Notes: generated by a model from the sequence alone, not told the origin. DNA of 64,000 nucleotides from Vanilla planifolia (GCA_023846275.1 CM043877.1:16722607-16786606), one strand, 5' to 3'. Shown: positions 24,455-36,900, numbered from the stretch's first letter. Numbers and translations are program-made.

Positions 24455-25860
24455 TCTCCTTTTTTTTTTCTCTTCTTCTTCTTCTTCTTTGCCTTCTTCT
24501 TCTTCTTATTCTTATTCTTCTTCTTTGTCTTCTTCTTCTTCTTATTCATCATCATCATCTTCTTCTTCTTTCATTCTTTATGTTCTTTACAGTTCATTAT
24601 TAAGGCACTAGGTGTAATTCTTCTGAATCATTAGTAGATGAGCATAAAAATTTCAATCCCTTGGAAGACATCACTATACACCATAGGGAATTCATAGCGT
24701 TTACTCTTTACAAGAAAAACTAGTTGTCGATATTTCCTATCTAACTTGATGTTGGCATTCAATAAGTACTTTTCTAGATGTAACATAAAGCTTCATGATT
24801 GACTTGAACACACATTAGATGAGCATGGTTTACTCTTAATCACATGATCTAGATTGTTAGATTTGAGCTATTCGATTCAAAGATATATTATTGAAAAAGA
24901 AGAAATAATTAAGGTCATCTGATTAAGTATGATGTGATCATGGTCTCTAGATTTCGAGCCATGATGGGGTGCTTATAGTAGATCATATATCTATTGTCTG
25001 ATTGACAATCAGATGGTGAGAAATAATCAATGCTTTAGGTGTTGAGTTGCTTGACAAAATTTAGTCTCACATTATCAAAAGCAAATTCCTTTGCTTTTTT
25101 ATATTAACTTTCATACATAGTTGTTGTGATTTGACAGTGGGGCTGGTTCCTTCCTTATATGCTTGGGATTTCATCACTTGGATCACTCGTATGCATAAAG
25201 GTTCATCACATGTTTATCAGGCTGACCTGACCCATTACATACTAGATTCAAGTTTTTCCTAGCTCGATCCTTCCTCTGCCTTACCCCAATGGGGTTCAAT
25301 ATGTGGTCTCTTAACCCGAGGCTTACTATGCCTATTCAAGCTTGGTCTTCCTCAATGTTTTGCACTTGGGCACATACTTCAAATGTGGCTTAAGAAATAT
25401 TTTTTTAATTACAAAAAATTTAATAAATTATTTGTTTTAATTTAACTAGAGTTTAATAATTATTTTGACATCAAATTTGGTAAAGATGCATGTGTAAGAT
25501 TTAACAAAAGAAGAGATTAAGGAATTAAAAAATAGAATCCTATATGTTTCTTAAATCAAGGAGATGACTAAATAATCGAAATCTTGAGTAAGATTTAAAA
25601 TTGATACAAAAAGAGAGATGTGTCTTATGATTAATAATCAACAAGTTAATATTTTATTTAATAATAAAAAGAAATTTTTTTAAAATTATGCTTGTTTTTA
25701 ATCCTTAAAGTTTGTTGATATTTTATGGCACTTTGAAGATCATTAATTCACCATCTTCAAAAGTACATGATTTATTCTTCATAATTATATCTATTCATAT
25801 TAAACAAATCCATTATAATAAAATACTAAATATTTATAACTTGGCTTATTAAATATAAGG
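23210..25860. mobile_element. Probable insertion splitting a family R copy
   Basis: Copy 2 (5' part) and copy 3 (3' part) together equal copy 1, so this 2.6-kb stretch looks like a later insertion. It starts with 'cccacaagagtgggtgaatta' text, of a kind common in copia-type LTRs. No clear target duplication or terminal TG/CA was found, so the call is tentative. Confidence 0.4.
24371..24590. repeat. (ATT)n and (CTT)n microsatellite tract
   Basis: About 20 perfect TTA/ATT units at 24394-24452, then an imperfect CTT/CTTATT polypyrimidine tract to about 24590. The open frames through it encode only Tyr, Phe or Leu runs and are not genes. Confidence 0.95.
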
Positions 25861-26470
25861 GTGACTTAACAACATCCTTTTTAATAGAGATCTTATGAGG
25901 TACAACAATAATTTGTTTGGCCAAAGAATATGAAAAGACACTTATAAATTTTTAAAGGTTAGTTAAGAATTTTAAAAGTCATCACATAATTTAAAAAAAT
26001 ATACTTTGATTTCTATCACAAAAATGCCTTAAAAAGCTATAAAATTGAATATAATAAGTAGTTTCCAAACAACTAGTTCATCTTGGGGGGTGATGAGGTG
26101 AGTGGAAATAAGAAGAATGATGGTATCAAGGTGGTGTAGATAGAGAGGCATGGTGATGATTTTGGTCTGGTTCATGAGTAAGTTTGTGAGTTGGTCTTAG
26201 TAAAAGAGGATAGGCAGAAGTTGACGAGTCAACACAGGTTGAGTAGATCTGCATGAGTCGACATAAGTTGGAGGTCAATGTCAATGGCTGGTGAGTCAAT
26301 GTAGTTTTAGAGTTGGCTTGGGTTAGTGCAGGTTAATCAAGCAGAGCAAGCCATGTAGGTGGAGTGGTGGCAATAGATGGAAACGAGAGGTAGAAACCAT
26401 TCCAAAGATAACTTTAAATCATTTTTAAGTCAAAATGGACTAAATTTTGCATTAGTATAACTACGAGCTA
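25860..26470 (+). repeat. Family R, copy 3, 3' part only
   Basis: Parallels 20700-21420: 'cttaaaaagctataaaattga', the GTCAA-rich stretch, then 'aactttaaatcatttttaagtcaaaatgga'. Confidence 0.6.
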
Positions 26471-26479
26471 CTACAGGGA

Positions 26480-28411
26480 AAAAAGATATAAGAAAATTCT
26501 TTGTTATCCTCATTAACACTGACAAGTAGCACCATCTAAAATCTAGTTTACTAACAAACCTTTCTTGTGCTCTTAGCAGAACATATCATTGTAAAGCAGT
26601 CCAACCCCCAATAAAATCTTCTAATTGAAAAGTGTGAAAACTTAGGATAATTAGTTTGATATCATTCCATTTATCATTTATTTTTAGAAGGTAAAACTCT
26701 TCATTATACTTACACCCTATTGATATTCTCCTTCTTAATTATAATCTTCTCTACAAGGTTTGTCATATATTATTTTGTTGTTAGAACTCGTTGCCACCTC
26801 CTCATGTAGATTTGACTTTCCAAATTTAATTTATGTAGTTTTGATTGAATTTTATTTATTTATAATATTTTTATATAAAACAAAAAATTATTTTAATATA
26901 TTTTTAAAATATTAAGAAAACAAAGAATAATTTTATTATGTTTTCAAAATATTAAGAGAAAAAAAAAAAGTTACCATGGCACCAAAATTTGAGAAGATTG
27001 GTGAGGGATTGCCACATAACCCATGTTGAATGTTCATTAGGGTTATAATGAATTATTGTAGAGACAATATTGTGGTAAGTAAAGTTGGTTATAATGACAC
27101 ATAAGTAGATATAAGAGACCAAGATGCTACATAAGAGTAGAACTAAGAGCTTGAAATTTACTACAAAATGTATCGAGAGTTAAACTTATATTATAGAACA
27201 TCTTTTGGGACAAAATTTATTTATTTTTTTGATATGGGAAAGTTAAAAAGTGATAATACACCTTGACTAAACAATGTAACTAATGCATATGAGGCTAATA
27301 TATGTTATTGGGGGCAATGTCAAGGATGACCAAAATTGTAAGAAATAAGCAGTAGATGAATTTTTTTTTACATAAAATGTAACCATTGTAATAGAGTTTG
27401 TAATAATATCTAGCATTAGAAGAGTAGAGAGATGATTAATTAGGGGTTACTCATGTTAAATCAAATCATACAAATCGTCAAAATGAGGATAAGTAAAATT
27501 TCAATGAGGTGATGTGCTCCTTGAATTCACTTCTAAATGGTAAATAAAAAATTCATCAATTTAAAATAAAAGAGGAATACCTAATAGAGATGTGATTGTC
27601 TTCCAAAAACTCAAGTCTTAATAGTTGATCAGTCATGGATAGATCTAAAGTCTTCTTTAGAGCTCTTATGCAATCTCTATTGTATTTGATATGGGTTATG
27701 AAAATAAGAGATACGTACTTACAGAATTGATTATAAGTCCAAAGAGCAATGATGTAAAAGTTCATTATTATTTGGAATGAAGGAGAAATCCATTCTTTAA
27801 TCCATCTTAAACTCTATCTTTATAATTTCAACCATGAATTATATAGAAGATTAAGCTCTTTAGAAGTTAAGATGGGAGGTTAAGAAACTAAATTGATAGT
27901 AATGAGATTATGGAGAAAATAGTTTAAAATGCCACAAAATTGTAAGTACTAAACAAGTTAGGTATTTATATCCTAGATGTTTAAAAGTGATGAAAGATAT
28001 TAAAAACAATAGGAAAAGAGCAAGAGAAGAAATTGAACTCACTATATGACCAAAAAATCATAAAAGGTTGAAAGGCATAGGTATCTCATATAATGCAAAA
28101 TGCTAACATGGTTTCTTAAAAACAAAAATGGGTAAAAATTGAAGGCAATGTTTGACGAATCATAATCTCCTATTTTTTTAAAGAATAATTTTCTCTGAAA
28201 TATAATATCTCATTTTTCTTAAATTATATAAAAATAGTACATTCTTAAATTGTTACATATGCATATTACCCCAATCCAATAACTATAAAAAAAGTGAAAA
28301 AAAAACTATTTCTTTCAATAATTATCGAGAATTTATTTTTAATATTTGTTCATTTTATATAACAATTTTTTTTAATTAAAGGCCATTTTTTTATTAATGG
28401 TATTTCTTCAG
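26480..28411. other. AT-rich DNA ahead of CPS exon 2, no gene seen
   Basis: No coding frame above 70 codons and none with a domain. It ends in a polypyrimidine-like stretch and the acceptor TTCTTCAG at 28411. If the first-exon assignment is right, this is the 3' end of a 23-kb intron. Confidence 0.45.
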
Positions 28412-28488
28412 AACATGGGCAGACGGTGATCACAGACGATCTTCAAGAAAAACAACAATTGCCGGAGGTGAGGCCTGCATCGAAAACC

Positions 28489-28491
28489 TAA
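28489..28491 (+). other. In-frame TAA in CPS exon 2
   Basis: The reading frame set by the exon 2 acceptor (codon GAA at the junction) and by the downstream DGSWGD region meets TAA here. A helix-like string resembling the usual CPS sequence (IENLISIW) appears in the +1 frame just after, so a nearby indel is likely. Confidence 0.6.
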
Positions 28492-29121
28492 TTTCTATTT
28501 GGGTTCAGAGGTAAGAAGGTTAATCTCATGGTTTCTTTTGGTTTAATCGCATGGGTAGCCATGGTGCCGGACCTCGGTGGCACCGGCGTGCCTCATTTTC
28601 CGTCAAGTCTGCGTTGGGTCGCCAACAACCAACTCGACGACGGGTCGTGGGGCGACGCGGCCTTCTTCTCTGCTCCTGATCGCATCATCAGTACCCTCGC
28701 CTGTGTGGTGGCACTCAAATCCTGGAATTCTTACGCCAAGAAATGTGAGAGAGGTACACAAAACAATATTGGTATACTTAATTCGTTGGGTAGCAAATAG
28801 CGATAGGGAAATGTTGCAGGGATTCGTTTTTTGAAAGAGAATATGTGGAGGCTGGCCGAAGTGGAAGACGAGCTGATAACGATTGGCTTCGAGGTTGCAC
28901 TCCCATCTCTGTTGGACATAGCCAAAGCTATGTCTTTGGAATTCCCATATGATGAGCCGGCATTACAGATAATTTATGCAAAGAGAGAGATGAAGTTAAA
29001 CAAGTACTCAAATCAATGATCTCATATAACATAATCTTTTCGACTTACTGGTCTTTAATGCCAATTTTTTTTTTGCAGAATTCCAAGGGAGTTGATGCAC
29101 AGCATGCCTACTACTCTGCTT

Positions 29122-29124
29122 GGC
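29122..29124 (+). other. Catalytic His position of CPS is Gly
   Basis: The codon GGC lies in TTLLGSVEGM where ent-CPS has TTLLHS. It aligns with Arabidopsis CPS His263, half of the catalytic base dyad. Confidence 0.85.
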
Positions 29125-29286
29125 AGTGTGGAAGGAATGCCCGGCCTCGACTGGGAGAGGCTGCTCAAGCTACAGAGCTCCGATGGGTCGTTCCTTTCTT
29201 CTCCGTCCTCCACTGCCTATGTTCTGATGCAGACTGGAAATGAGAAGTGCCTCCGCTATCTACAGAAAGCTGTTGACAAATATAAT

Positions 29287-29289
29287 TGA
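29287..29289 (+). other. In-frame TGA in CPS exon 4
   Basis: TGA follows the codons for KYN, at the first Gly of the conserved NGGVP stretch. A single G-to-T change of GGA explains it. It is seven bases before the exon 4 donor (GT at 29294). Confidence 0.85.
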
Positions 29290-29373
29290 GGAGGTAAACC
29301 GAAAGAGAGATGAATTTCTCAATAAAATTTGGCTGTGATATGACGATTGCGCTTGGTTCTTCACGCAGTGCCA

Positions 29374-29376
29374 ACA
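29374..29376 (+). other. Catalytic Asn position of CPS is Thr
   Basis: ACA in VPTVYPVD, where ent-CPS has VPNVYPVD or VPNVFPVD. It aligns with Arabidopsis Asn322. The spacing from the Gly at 29122 is 59 codons, the same as His263 to Asn322. Confidence 0.85.
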
Positions 29377-29607
29377 GTGTATCCCGTGGATCTATTTGAG
29401 CACCTGTGGGTTGTTGATCGGCTTCAAAGATTAGGTCTTTCTCACTTCTTCGAAACCGATTTCCAATACTGCATCGACTACGTCTACAAGTACGTAAAGC
29501 ACAGCAACCACCATTTTTATTCTTCTTATGTGAAACTAATTGCCTTACTGGTTCTCAGAAATTGGAGGAAGTGTGGTATTTGTTGGGCGAGTAACTTGGA
29601 AATGCGC

Positions 29608-29619
29608 GACGTCGACGAC
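29608..29619 (+). other. DxDD protonation motif of CPS
   Basis: Codons GAC GTC GAC GAC give DVDD, followed by TAMAFRLLRLHGY. This is the general-acid motif of class II diterpene cyclases and it is intact. Confidence 0.95.
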
Positions 29620-30999
29620 ACGGCAATGGCGTTCCGGCTTCTCCGTTTACATGGATACGACGTCTCCTCTGGTAAAGTGTAGACTACTCAAACGTTGAAG
29701 CGGACAGACAACATGGTATAACTACGTTATATGCTCATGGACAATAAGTGCAGATGTATTTAGATATTTCGAGAAGGAGGGGGAGTTCTTCTGCTTCGCG
29801 GGGCAGTTGAATCAGGCGATCACCTGGATGTACAACCTGAACAGGGCATCTCAGTTAATGTTCCCCAGCGAGGAGACTCTCAGGCGTGCCCGCGACTTTT
29901 CCTACCATTTCCTGAGGGAGAAACAGGCTTCGAACCAGCTGCTCGACAAATGGATCATCTCCAAGGATCTCCCCAGCGAGGTGGAGTACACACTGAGTTG
30001 GCCCTTCTACGCCAGCTTAGCTCGGGTAGAAGCGAGGTCTTATGTGGAGCAGTATGGTGGAGATGGTGATGTTTGGATCGGGAAGTCTCTGTACAGGTAG
30101 ATAGTCAAAAGATACTTCTATTCTGTTAATTTCAATTCAATTCTTCGTCCGTGGCAGGATGCCTTTGGTTAACAACTCGGTTTACCTGGAGCTGGCCAAG
30201 GCAGACTTCAACCGTTGCCAAGCCGTTCACCAGCACGAATGGATGGGGATGCAGAAGTGGTTTGAGGAGTGCGGGCTTGAGGACCGAGGAGTTAGCCGGG
30301 AAAGCTTGTTGATGTCCTTTTTTGTCGCAGCGGCGTCGATATACGAACCCGAACGCGCACCTGAGCGGCTAGGTTGGGCTCGCACTGCTTTTCTTGTGGA
30401 AGCCATCCCCTGCTTCGTTGATGGTTGCCAGAGAGGTGATGATTTGGTGCCCTTGCTCATGGACCTCCTCGACCTTACCGCCGTTGCTCTAAAGCAAGCA
30501 GAGTCGCCGAAGCAATTTTTGAAACAACTCCGGCATGCTGTGAGTTTCTTGATTAGCGTAGCCAACGCATGTGTGTTCTCCTTCCTCGTCTCTCCTAAGC
30601 TGTCTTAATGCATGCAGTGGGAGGAATGGATGAGGGAAGGAGGAACGGTTCTGTTGCTCGTCCGAACCATCGAGCTCTGCGCAGGACGCACCGAGCCGGA
30701 AGGCGAAGCGGCTCGCCGCGAGTACGCCCGGTTGGCCCAGCTCAGCGGCTCAGTTTGCTCTCTGCTCCATCCTCTCAAGAGGCAGAAAAAGAGCAGAAGA
30801 ATTGAAAGAGATGGCGAAATAGAGTTGGGGATGCAAGAGCTGCTGAAATGTGTGCTCCGGAAGAGTTGTACCGGACTCGAAAGCCGAACCAGGCAGACCT
30901 TCCTGACTGTTGCGAAGAGCTTCTACTACATTGCCCACTTCCCATCTTCTTCCATCGCCGACCACATTGCTAAAGTGCTGTTCGAGCCTCTGTGATGAA

Positions 31000-33900
31000 T
31001 TGGTATATGACGAACCTGCCGTTCTTCTCTACAACTCAAAATCAAGTTAACTTTTTTCTTCTTTTAAAAACCATTAAATTGTAATAATTTTCACAGAGCT
31101 TTTTCTTTGGTGAAACTTTCTTTCCCGAAAACTTGGCTTAAAAAAAAAGACATTCTAAATACATAAGCCATCAACAAAAAAAAAAAAAAAAAAAATTGAA
31201 ATAAAATTGTTTTGTTTGCAGTTGTGATGATACCTTGTTCTACAAATTGTTGGATCAACTAAATATTTCTTTTATATTTAAAACTTATAAAATAAAATTT
31301 AAGTTAAATATATTTATTATATTTTTATGAATTCTATTAAATAGGTTTGCTTTTATGACACTTAACATTAATTTAAATTGAATAAAAATATTTATTTTAA
31401 ATCATGTCAAAAAATTAATTAGTTTAATATTTTTTTTAACTAGTGAACATTTGCTCTAATTTTATTGAAGTATCTTAAAGGGTTTTACTATCCTTATAGT
31501 CAATGCATGTTTGCAAAACAATTAAGCTAAAATCATAGAATGAGTGATGAAATAATAAATGGAATATAAGAATTTTGGAATTAAGGATACAACTATAAAA
31601 CTAATCTATCAACATGGTTAGATATGAAATATTCAACTTCACCTTAGTTGCATCACCATAATTATTTTTCATGGATGAACAATACAATTTTCCAAGCATC
31701 TTTTAGGGGTATAATAAAGAAAGTAGCAACAATTATCAATAATAAAAATTATCAATCATCAAAGCCATCTAACTCGTAACAATTTATAGTCTATGCTTAA
31801 GATAAATAAGTGAACAAGAGATGACTTCACATAACCTAGACAACAATAACAACCAAGGAACAATCGAGAGAATAGCAAAGATTGCAATTATAGATTCTTA
31901 ATGTTTAAGAAAATAGAATAAATCATTGATAACAAAAAAAAATCTCCAACAAGGGATAAATCATCATTAAGAAATACAATATTCAAAGGGACTACTAATA
32001 AATCATCATTATGGAACAAAATGTTGTTAAAAAATGAAACACCATAAAAAGAGACAAAATACTTCTATAAGAGCATAACACTATATTAAGGCATATTAAC
32101 AAGGTCATAGTGATTTTTCTTTTGCCACCACCATAATCATAAGGAAATAATAAAAACCAAATCAAAAGATAATAATAATAATAAATAACAATAAGTATAA
32201 AAAATTAACAATAAGCATAGCCACTCATAAAAATAAAACCTATTCATTAGAGAGGAGAGCAATGGGAAGAGATGTATGCTTCATAAGGAGAAAAAGTTGC
32301 TTTAGAATCCTCTCAAACAAGAGTCCACAAACCTTTTCCCATTGGAAATGAAAGTTGTGGATTAGCAACCATATTTTCAACAAGGTAGTGAAAAAAAGGC
32401 ATGTTGAGACCATGATGTTGATGCACTTTAGAACCCTCCGTATAGTAATTATGCTTACGTTTTTTGGAGTAAGCCTTTAGCTACACCTCTACTAGCTTGG
32501 TAACCTCCAAGGTGAGTACTTTCCTTATGATTCCAACAGAAAAGTGAAAATGATTACTTCCCATCTTTCGGAATCAGTCAAAGTAAAAACCATACAATTG
32601 ATAAAAAAGAAAGAACTTGATTGTTAATTCTATTACATTTAGTTTTGTACTATTATTTTATGTAACTATTTTTTAATAAGTAATTATTATTGTCATCAAT
32701 TTTTTAAATAAATAAATATAAGATAAAAAGTTTTTTTATATCCTCACAACTAACTTGTTAAGGGCTTTCAACCATTCAATACCCCAAAACTTACTACCTA
32801 CATGCTTTAAAGGAGCTAGGCACTTTGCAACCCAACAGAAGAGGTTGGTGCTTACCTTGCTTTAGGGTGAAGGTGCCTTTTTCCTCTAGCTACTTAATGC
32901 ATCCAACTCATTCTTGACATGTTAATGTTATTTACTAAGCATGTCCCAAAACTTCTTCACCTTGCCATGGACCTTAAGTTTAAAATACTTGAAACCCATT
33001 AACAAATACTTCTTAACCATTCTCTTTAAGTTTGTGTCACATTGAGCTTGCAATATCTCAAATAAAATGATTCAAACTCTCAATTAACAATTTTATTCAA
33101 CCATTTTTTTTTTGGAAAACCTTTTCTTTCAACTTCAAAAGCATAAAACATTTCTCAAAAAAGTTTCGAATTTTTCCATATAAAACTTCAGTTTAAAAAA
33201 ATACTTTTTTAAACATGTATTTAAAGACTCAATTTTAATCATAAAAGCAAACTATAAAAACCTATTTAAATTTTTCATGATCTCTCATATATCTCACCAC
33301 AAAATGGACACAATTTCCCTTCCCATACACCCTTTCTTTCTCACTCTCTTAAAAGCAAACAAATTTCTCTCAAGACTAACTATACAGCTCTAATAACCAC
33401 ATCATCCCTCATACCTTACACCACCTCTTTAGTAGGTTCAATTTCTTTTCCAAAGATACGATAAAAATGGCAAAATAAATGCTAAAACAATAACAACAAT
33501 ATTAATCAAACATAACCTATTTGCAAAATAACTAGATATATAGATGATATGACAAATGTAATATTTTTGCACTTCATTTCTTAAAATTGTGATTATTGCA
33601 ACTTCTATTTACTAAAAAGACATTTTTAAGAAACATTGAGTACAAGAGAATAGGTTAAGATTTAATCTCACATGGTTGATACAAGTACAAAAAAATAACA
33701 TCAATAAGAACAATAATAGCCAAATAGAAAAGAGTGCTAGAGATAGTAAATTTAAATTGTTCAACATAGGTTAAGCCTACATTTCTAGAATAGAAGGAAA
33801 GATCTATTATTGTTCAAACTATAAATACAAAAAAATACTAGACTTTCTAACAAAAAAAAGGCAATATTTATTCATTTCTTACAAAATAGAAAAACTCAAA

Positions 33901-36900
33901 CAATAACATTCCAAAATTTTGATTTGTGTATTATGTTGTAAAAATATATAAAGTCGTACAAGGAACAAATAATATATGTTTTGATATTAATAAAGTTGAT
34001 ATTCTAAAAATTAGTAATTATAAAATATAATACTAATATCTTAAGAAGTACCTTACAAAGTATGCAATTTAAAAAATAATATAAAATTTTATAATAAGCA
34101 TATCATTAGATAGATTCCTTTAAGAGAAATCAAAGATACTTAGTTTATATTTTTGAAGGTTTATTTATTTTGTCATGAATTTTTGAAATAAGGCATACAT
34201 TGGTTATTTTTAAAAATTGTTGGAGATAATTTAGTAATTTTTCAAATTATTAAACCATTATCTAAGTTATTATTAGATAAAATAAATAATGGAATAAGAG
34301 TGAGGGCGAGGTACTAAAATTGGTAGTAAAAAGAAGAAGGGTGAAAGAGAGAGGAAGAGTAGTTGATAATTAAAGGAAGTAAGGAAGAAGAAATAATCAA
34401 TGCAAGGAAGCTTGATGCTAAAAATGTGTGAGTTTTGTGTCCATAAGTGTAGGGGTGAATTGTGCAAATTCAAAACTTAATTTTATTTCAAGCATAAGTT
34501 AAAATACTTATTTTATCAAGCCAATTCAATATCTCAAATAGTTTCAACTCAATTCAAATTCAATCACAATATAAATAACAATTAAAGGCTTTTTCTTTCT
34601 TAATCTAAGTTTAAGCAAGTCATATACTCTTGCTACATAATATACTTTCATTGACTCAATAACTTAATAAAATCACACTAAAATTTTTAATCTTAATGAT
34701 TATTATATCAAGTTATAACACATGCTCTTTAGCTTTCCAAATTCTTTTTGACAAAGTGATTGTTGTAAACAATAGATAATCCTTTTAATTGATCGACTTA
34801 AGTAAGATAACAAGACTAATGACTTGTTATCTTAATTACTCTTAATGAAGTTTTACAAAATCTTAATTAATTCTCCAAAAATCTAATGTTTATTATGTAG
34901 TAATAAAACAAATAATGTAAGTAAAAATACCACACAAGAGTTTTAAATAGTTTAGTAAAACTTTTGCATACTTCTACTCCTAGTTGACCTAACTAGGCTT
35001 CCACTCATAACAACACTAATTTGTCATACTCAAAAGGTGCAAAATCTTACAAACTATTCTATTTTTGCCATGATCAAGTAGGAATCACCTTCACAAACAT
35101 CTCCATTTTTTGCCCAAGGTTAGGTAGAAGTCACCTCACTCAACACCACTCCTTTTTCACTTATGGCTTGATATGATTTATCTCTCATGAAAGAGTATAA
35201 ATAACTTATATAATTATTACAACATCTATTTAAAATAATATAATAAAATCTTATACCATCCATAGAGATGATAATATAGTATAATAACTAAATACTATGA
35301 AAGGATATTACTAAGTCAATATGTGAAACTTTAATATAGTAATAGAGTAGATGATACAAGTAAAGTATTGAATATAGTAGCATAACCAATAGGATAAAAT
35401 ATAATATCATAGTGAAAAATATAATCCATATCATTCCTAAAATAATCAAACAAGCTATTATGTTCTTAGGATATTGATCATATTATTACAATTATAGGAT
35501 CGTATAAAATGATATGTATTACACTTAGATCACCTACACGATGGACCTATCCAATCAATTTAGTTTTACATCTCTCAAAGTATTATACTTATATAATGAG
35601 TACATTGTTATATATTATTAGAACAAATCTACTAAGTCCTAATCATGAGAACTCCAAAATATGATGTATAATGTAGGATCGTACAATATAATATGTTGTG
35701 TAAGAAGGCACATTACTAATCAAGAATGATCATATTTGTATGATAAGAGGATTGCCTTACTATGACATTAATCTATCAAATAAATGGCTAAGTTCTTATA
35801 TCAAACTCTGAAGTAATTATGTATTAGACTAATATAATAATAATATCATATTGGTACAATAGAAATCTATTAAAAATTATTTAAATCTAAATTAATGTTA
35901 GATTAATCTTTCTTATATGAAGTATGTAATGTATTCATGTAATAATTGATATTTTTGTTGAACCCAATTAATTAACTTAATCATATTAGTACAACTATGA
36001 GATTGTATATGATTGATATAATTTAGCTCACTTATAATCTAAATCCTTAATGTTTAGTACATAATCTACTTATTATACAAATATAAAGATCTTATGATTC
36101 TTAGATGATACCAAAAACTTCAATATACACACTCAACATCACTCTATCTTATTTTTGTCCACTCCATCAATGACTACATCATACTATATAAAATATTATA
36201 TTATATTTTATGAAACTCTAATATTCTACACCTTAACATATACTTCTTAGATAGTATTTCAATGTACTGGTATGATAAGAATATAATAGTCATACAAATA
36301 ATAACATATAAGAAAATCACTTAAGATCATATCTGACTGATGCACTATCCGATGCCATAAAATACAAATCATATTTTCCAATAATAAAATTATACAATTA
36401 TGAATAACAAATATATTGTATAACTTAAATCATTTTTTAAACTATAAAAGTTGATCAATTTATCACATGCAAACCTATGAATTAATGTTTATTCTTGCAC
36501 ATTTATATGTATGGAATGCATTCCTTATGATCTCTCAAATTTAAAATATTTGAGTAATATAATAGAACCTTATGTGTCATATCAACATCAAGTGATAGAT
36601 TTAATAATTCTAACCAAGTTAAAGTAAAGATGATAACCTTTGAATGGACAACCATGCTACCAAGTTCTAGAATAATGGCTTCATGGTTTACAACTTGAGC
36701 CAAGCACAAGCAAAACCATCAACACTTGACATATTTTTTCATATGAATTGCTTAATGAATCAAATGATCAAGCTCTTTAATTGATTAATCCTTATTTGAT
36801 CTTGATATATATGATTTCAAAATTACTTAAGAAAAAGTATTAATAATAACCACACAATTGTTTTGTATTCATCATACAAGTGATGCATAACCAACGGTTC

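Larger units (their letters stand above)
28412..30995 (+). pseudogene. CPS: Copalyl diphosphate synthase (class II diterpene cyclase), inactivated, exons 2-9
   Basis: CPS cyclises geranylgeranyl diphosphate to copalyl diphosphate in plastids, the first committed step to gibberellins and labdane-related diterpenoids. Exons: 28412-28753, 28820-29003, 29079-29293, 29369-29489, 29559-29671, 29754-30096, 30158-30539, 30618-30995; all seven introns are GT-AG and 61-82 bases long. Family signatures in order: NNQLDDGSWGD, DRIISTLACVVALKSWN, GFEVALPSLL, DLFEHLWVVDRLQRLG, the protonating DVDDTAM (DxDD at 29608-29619), EGEFFCFAGQ, KDLPSEVEYTL, DVWIGKSLYRMP, and HIAKVLFEPL at the end. Defects: TAA at 28489-28491, TGA at 29287-29289, YDTAW changed to GLIAW, no transit peptide in this block. 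Elsewhere the frame is open over 650 codons and phases match, so loss looks recent. There is no class I DDxxD, so it is not a kaurene synthase. An assembly error at the stops is the alternative. Confidence 0.9.

Noticed and set aside
24338-24634. Open frames of Tyr, Phe and Leu runs
   Set aside because: They are translations of the (ATT)n and (CTT)n microsatellite tract and have no protein-like composition.
28412-30995. Considered as a kaurene synthase (class I) gene
   Set aside because: DxDD is present and the class I DDxxD/NSE region is absent; the sequence ends at the CPS-type C terminus.
31200-31205. AATAAA as CPS poly(A) signal
   Set aside because: It lies in A-rich DNA about 200 bases after the stop; such hexamers occur by chance throughout this region.
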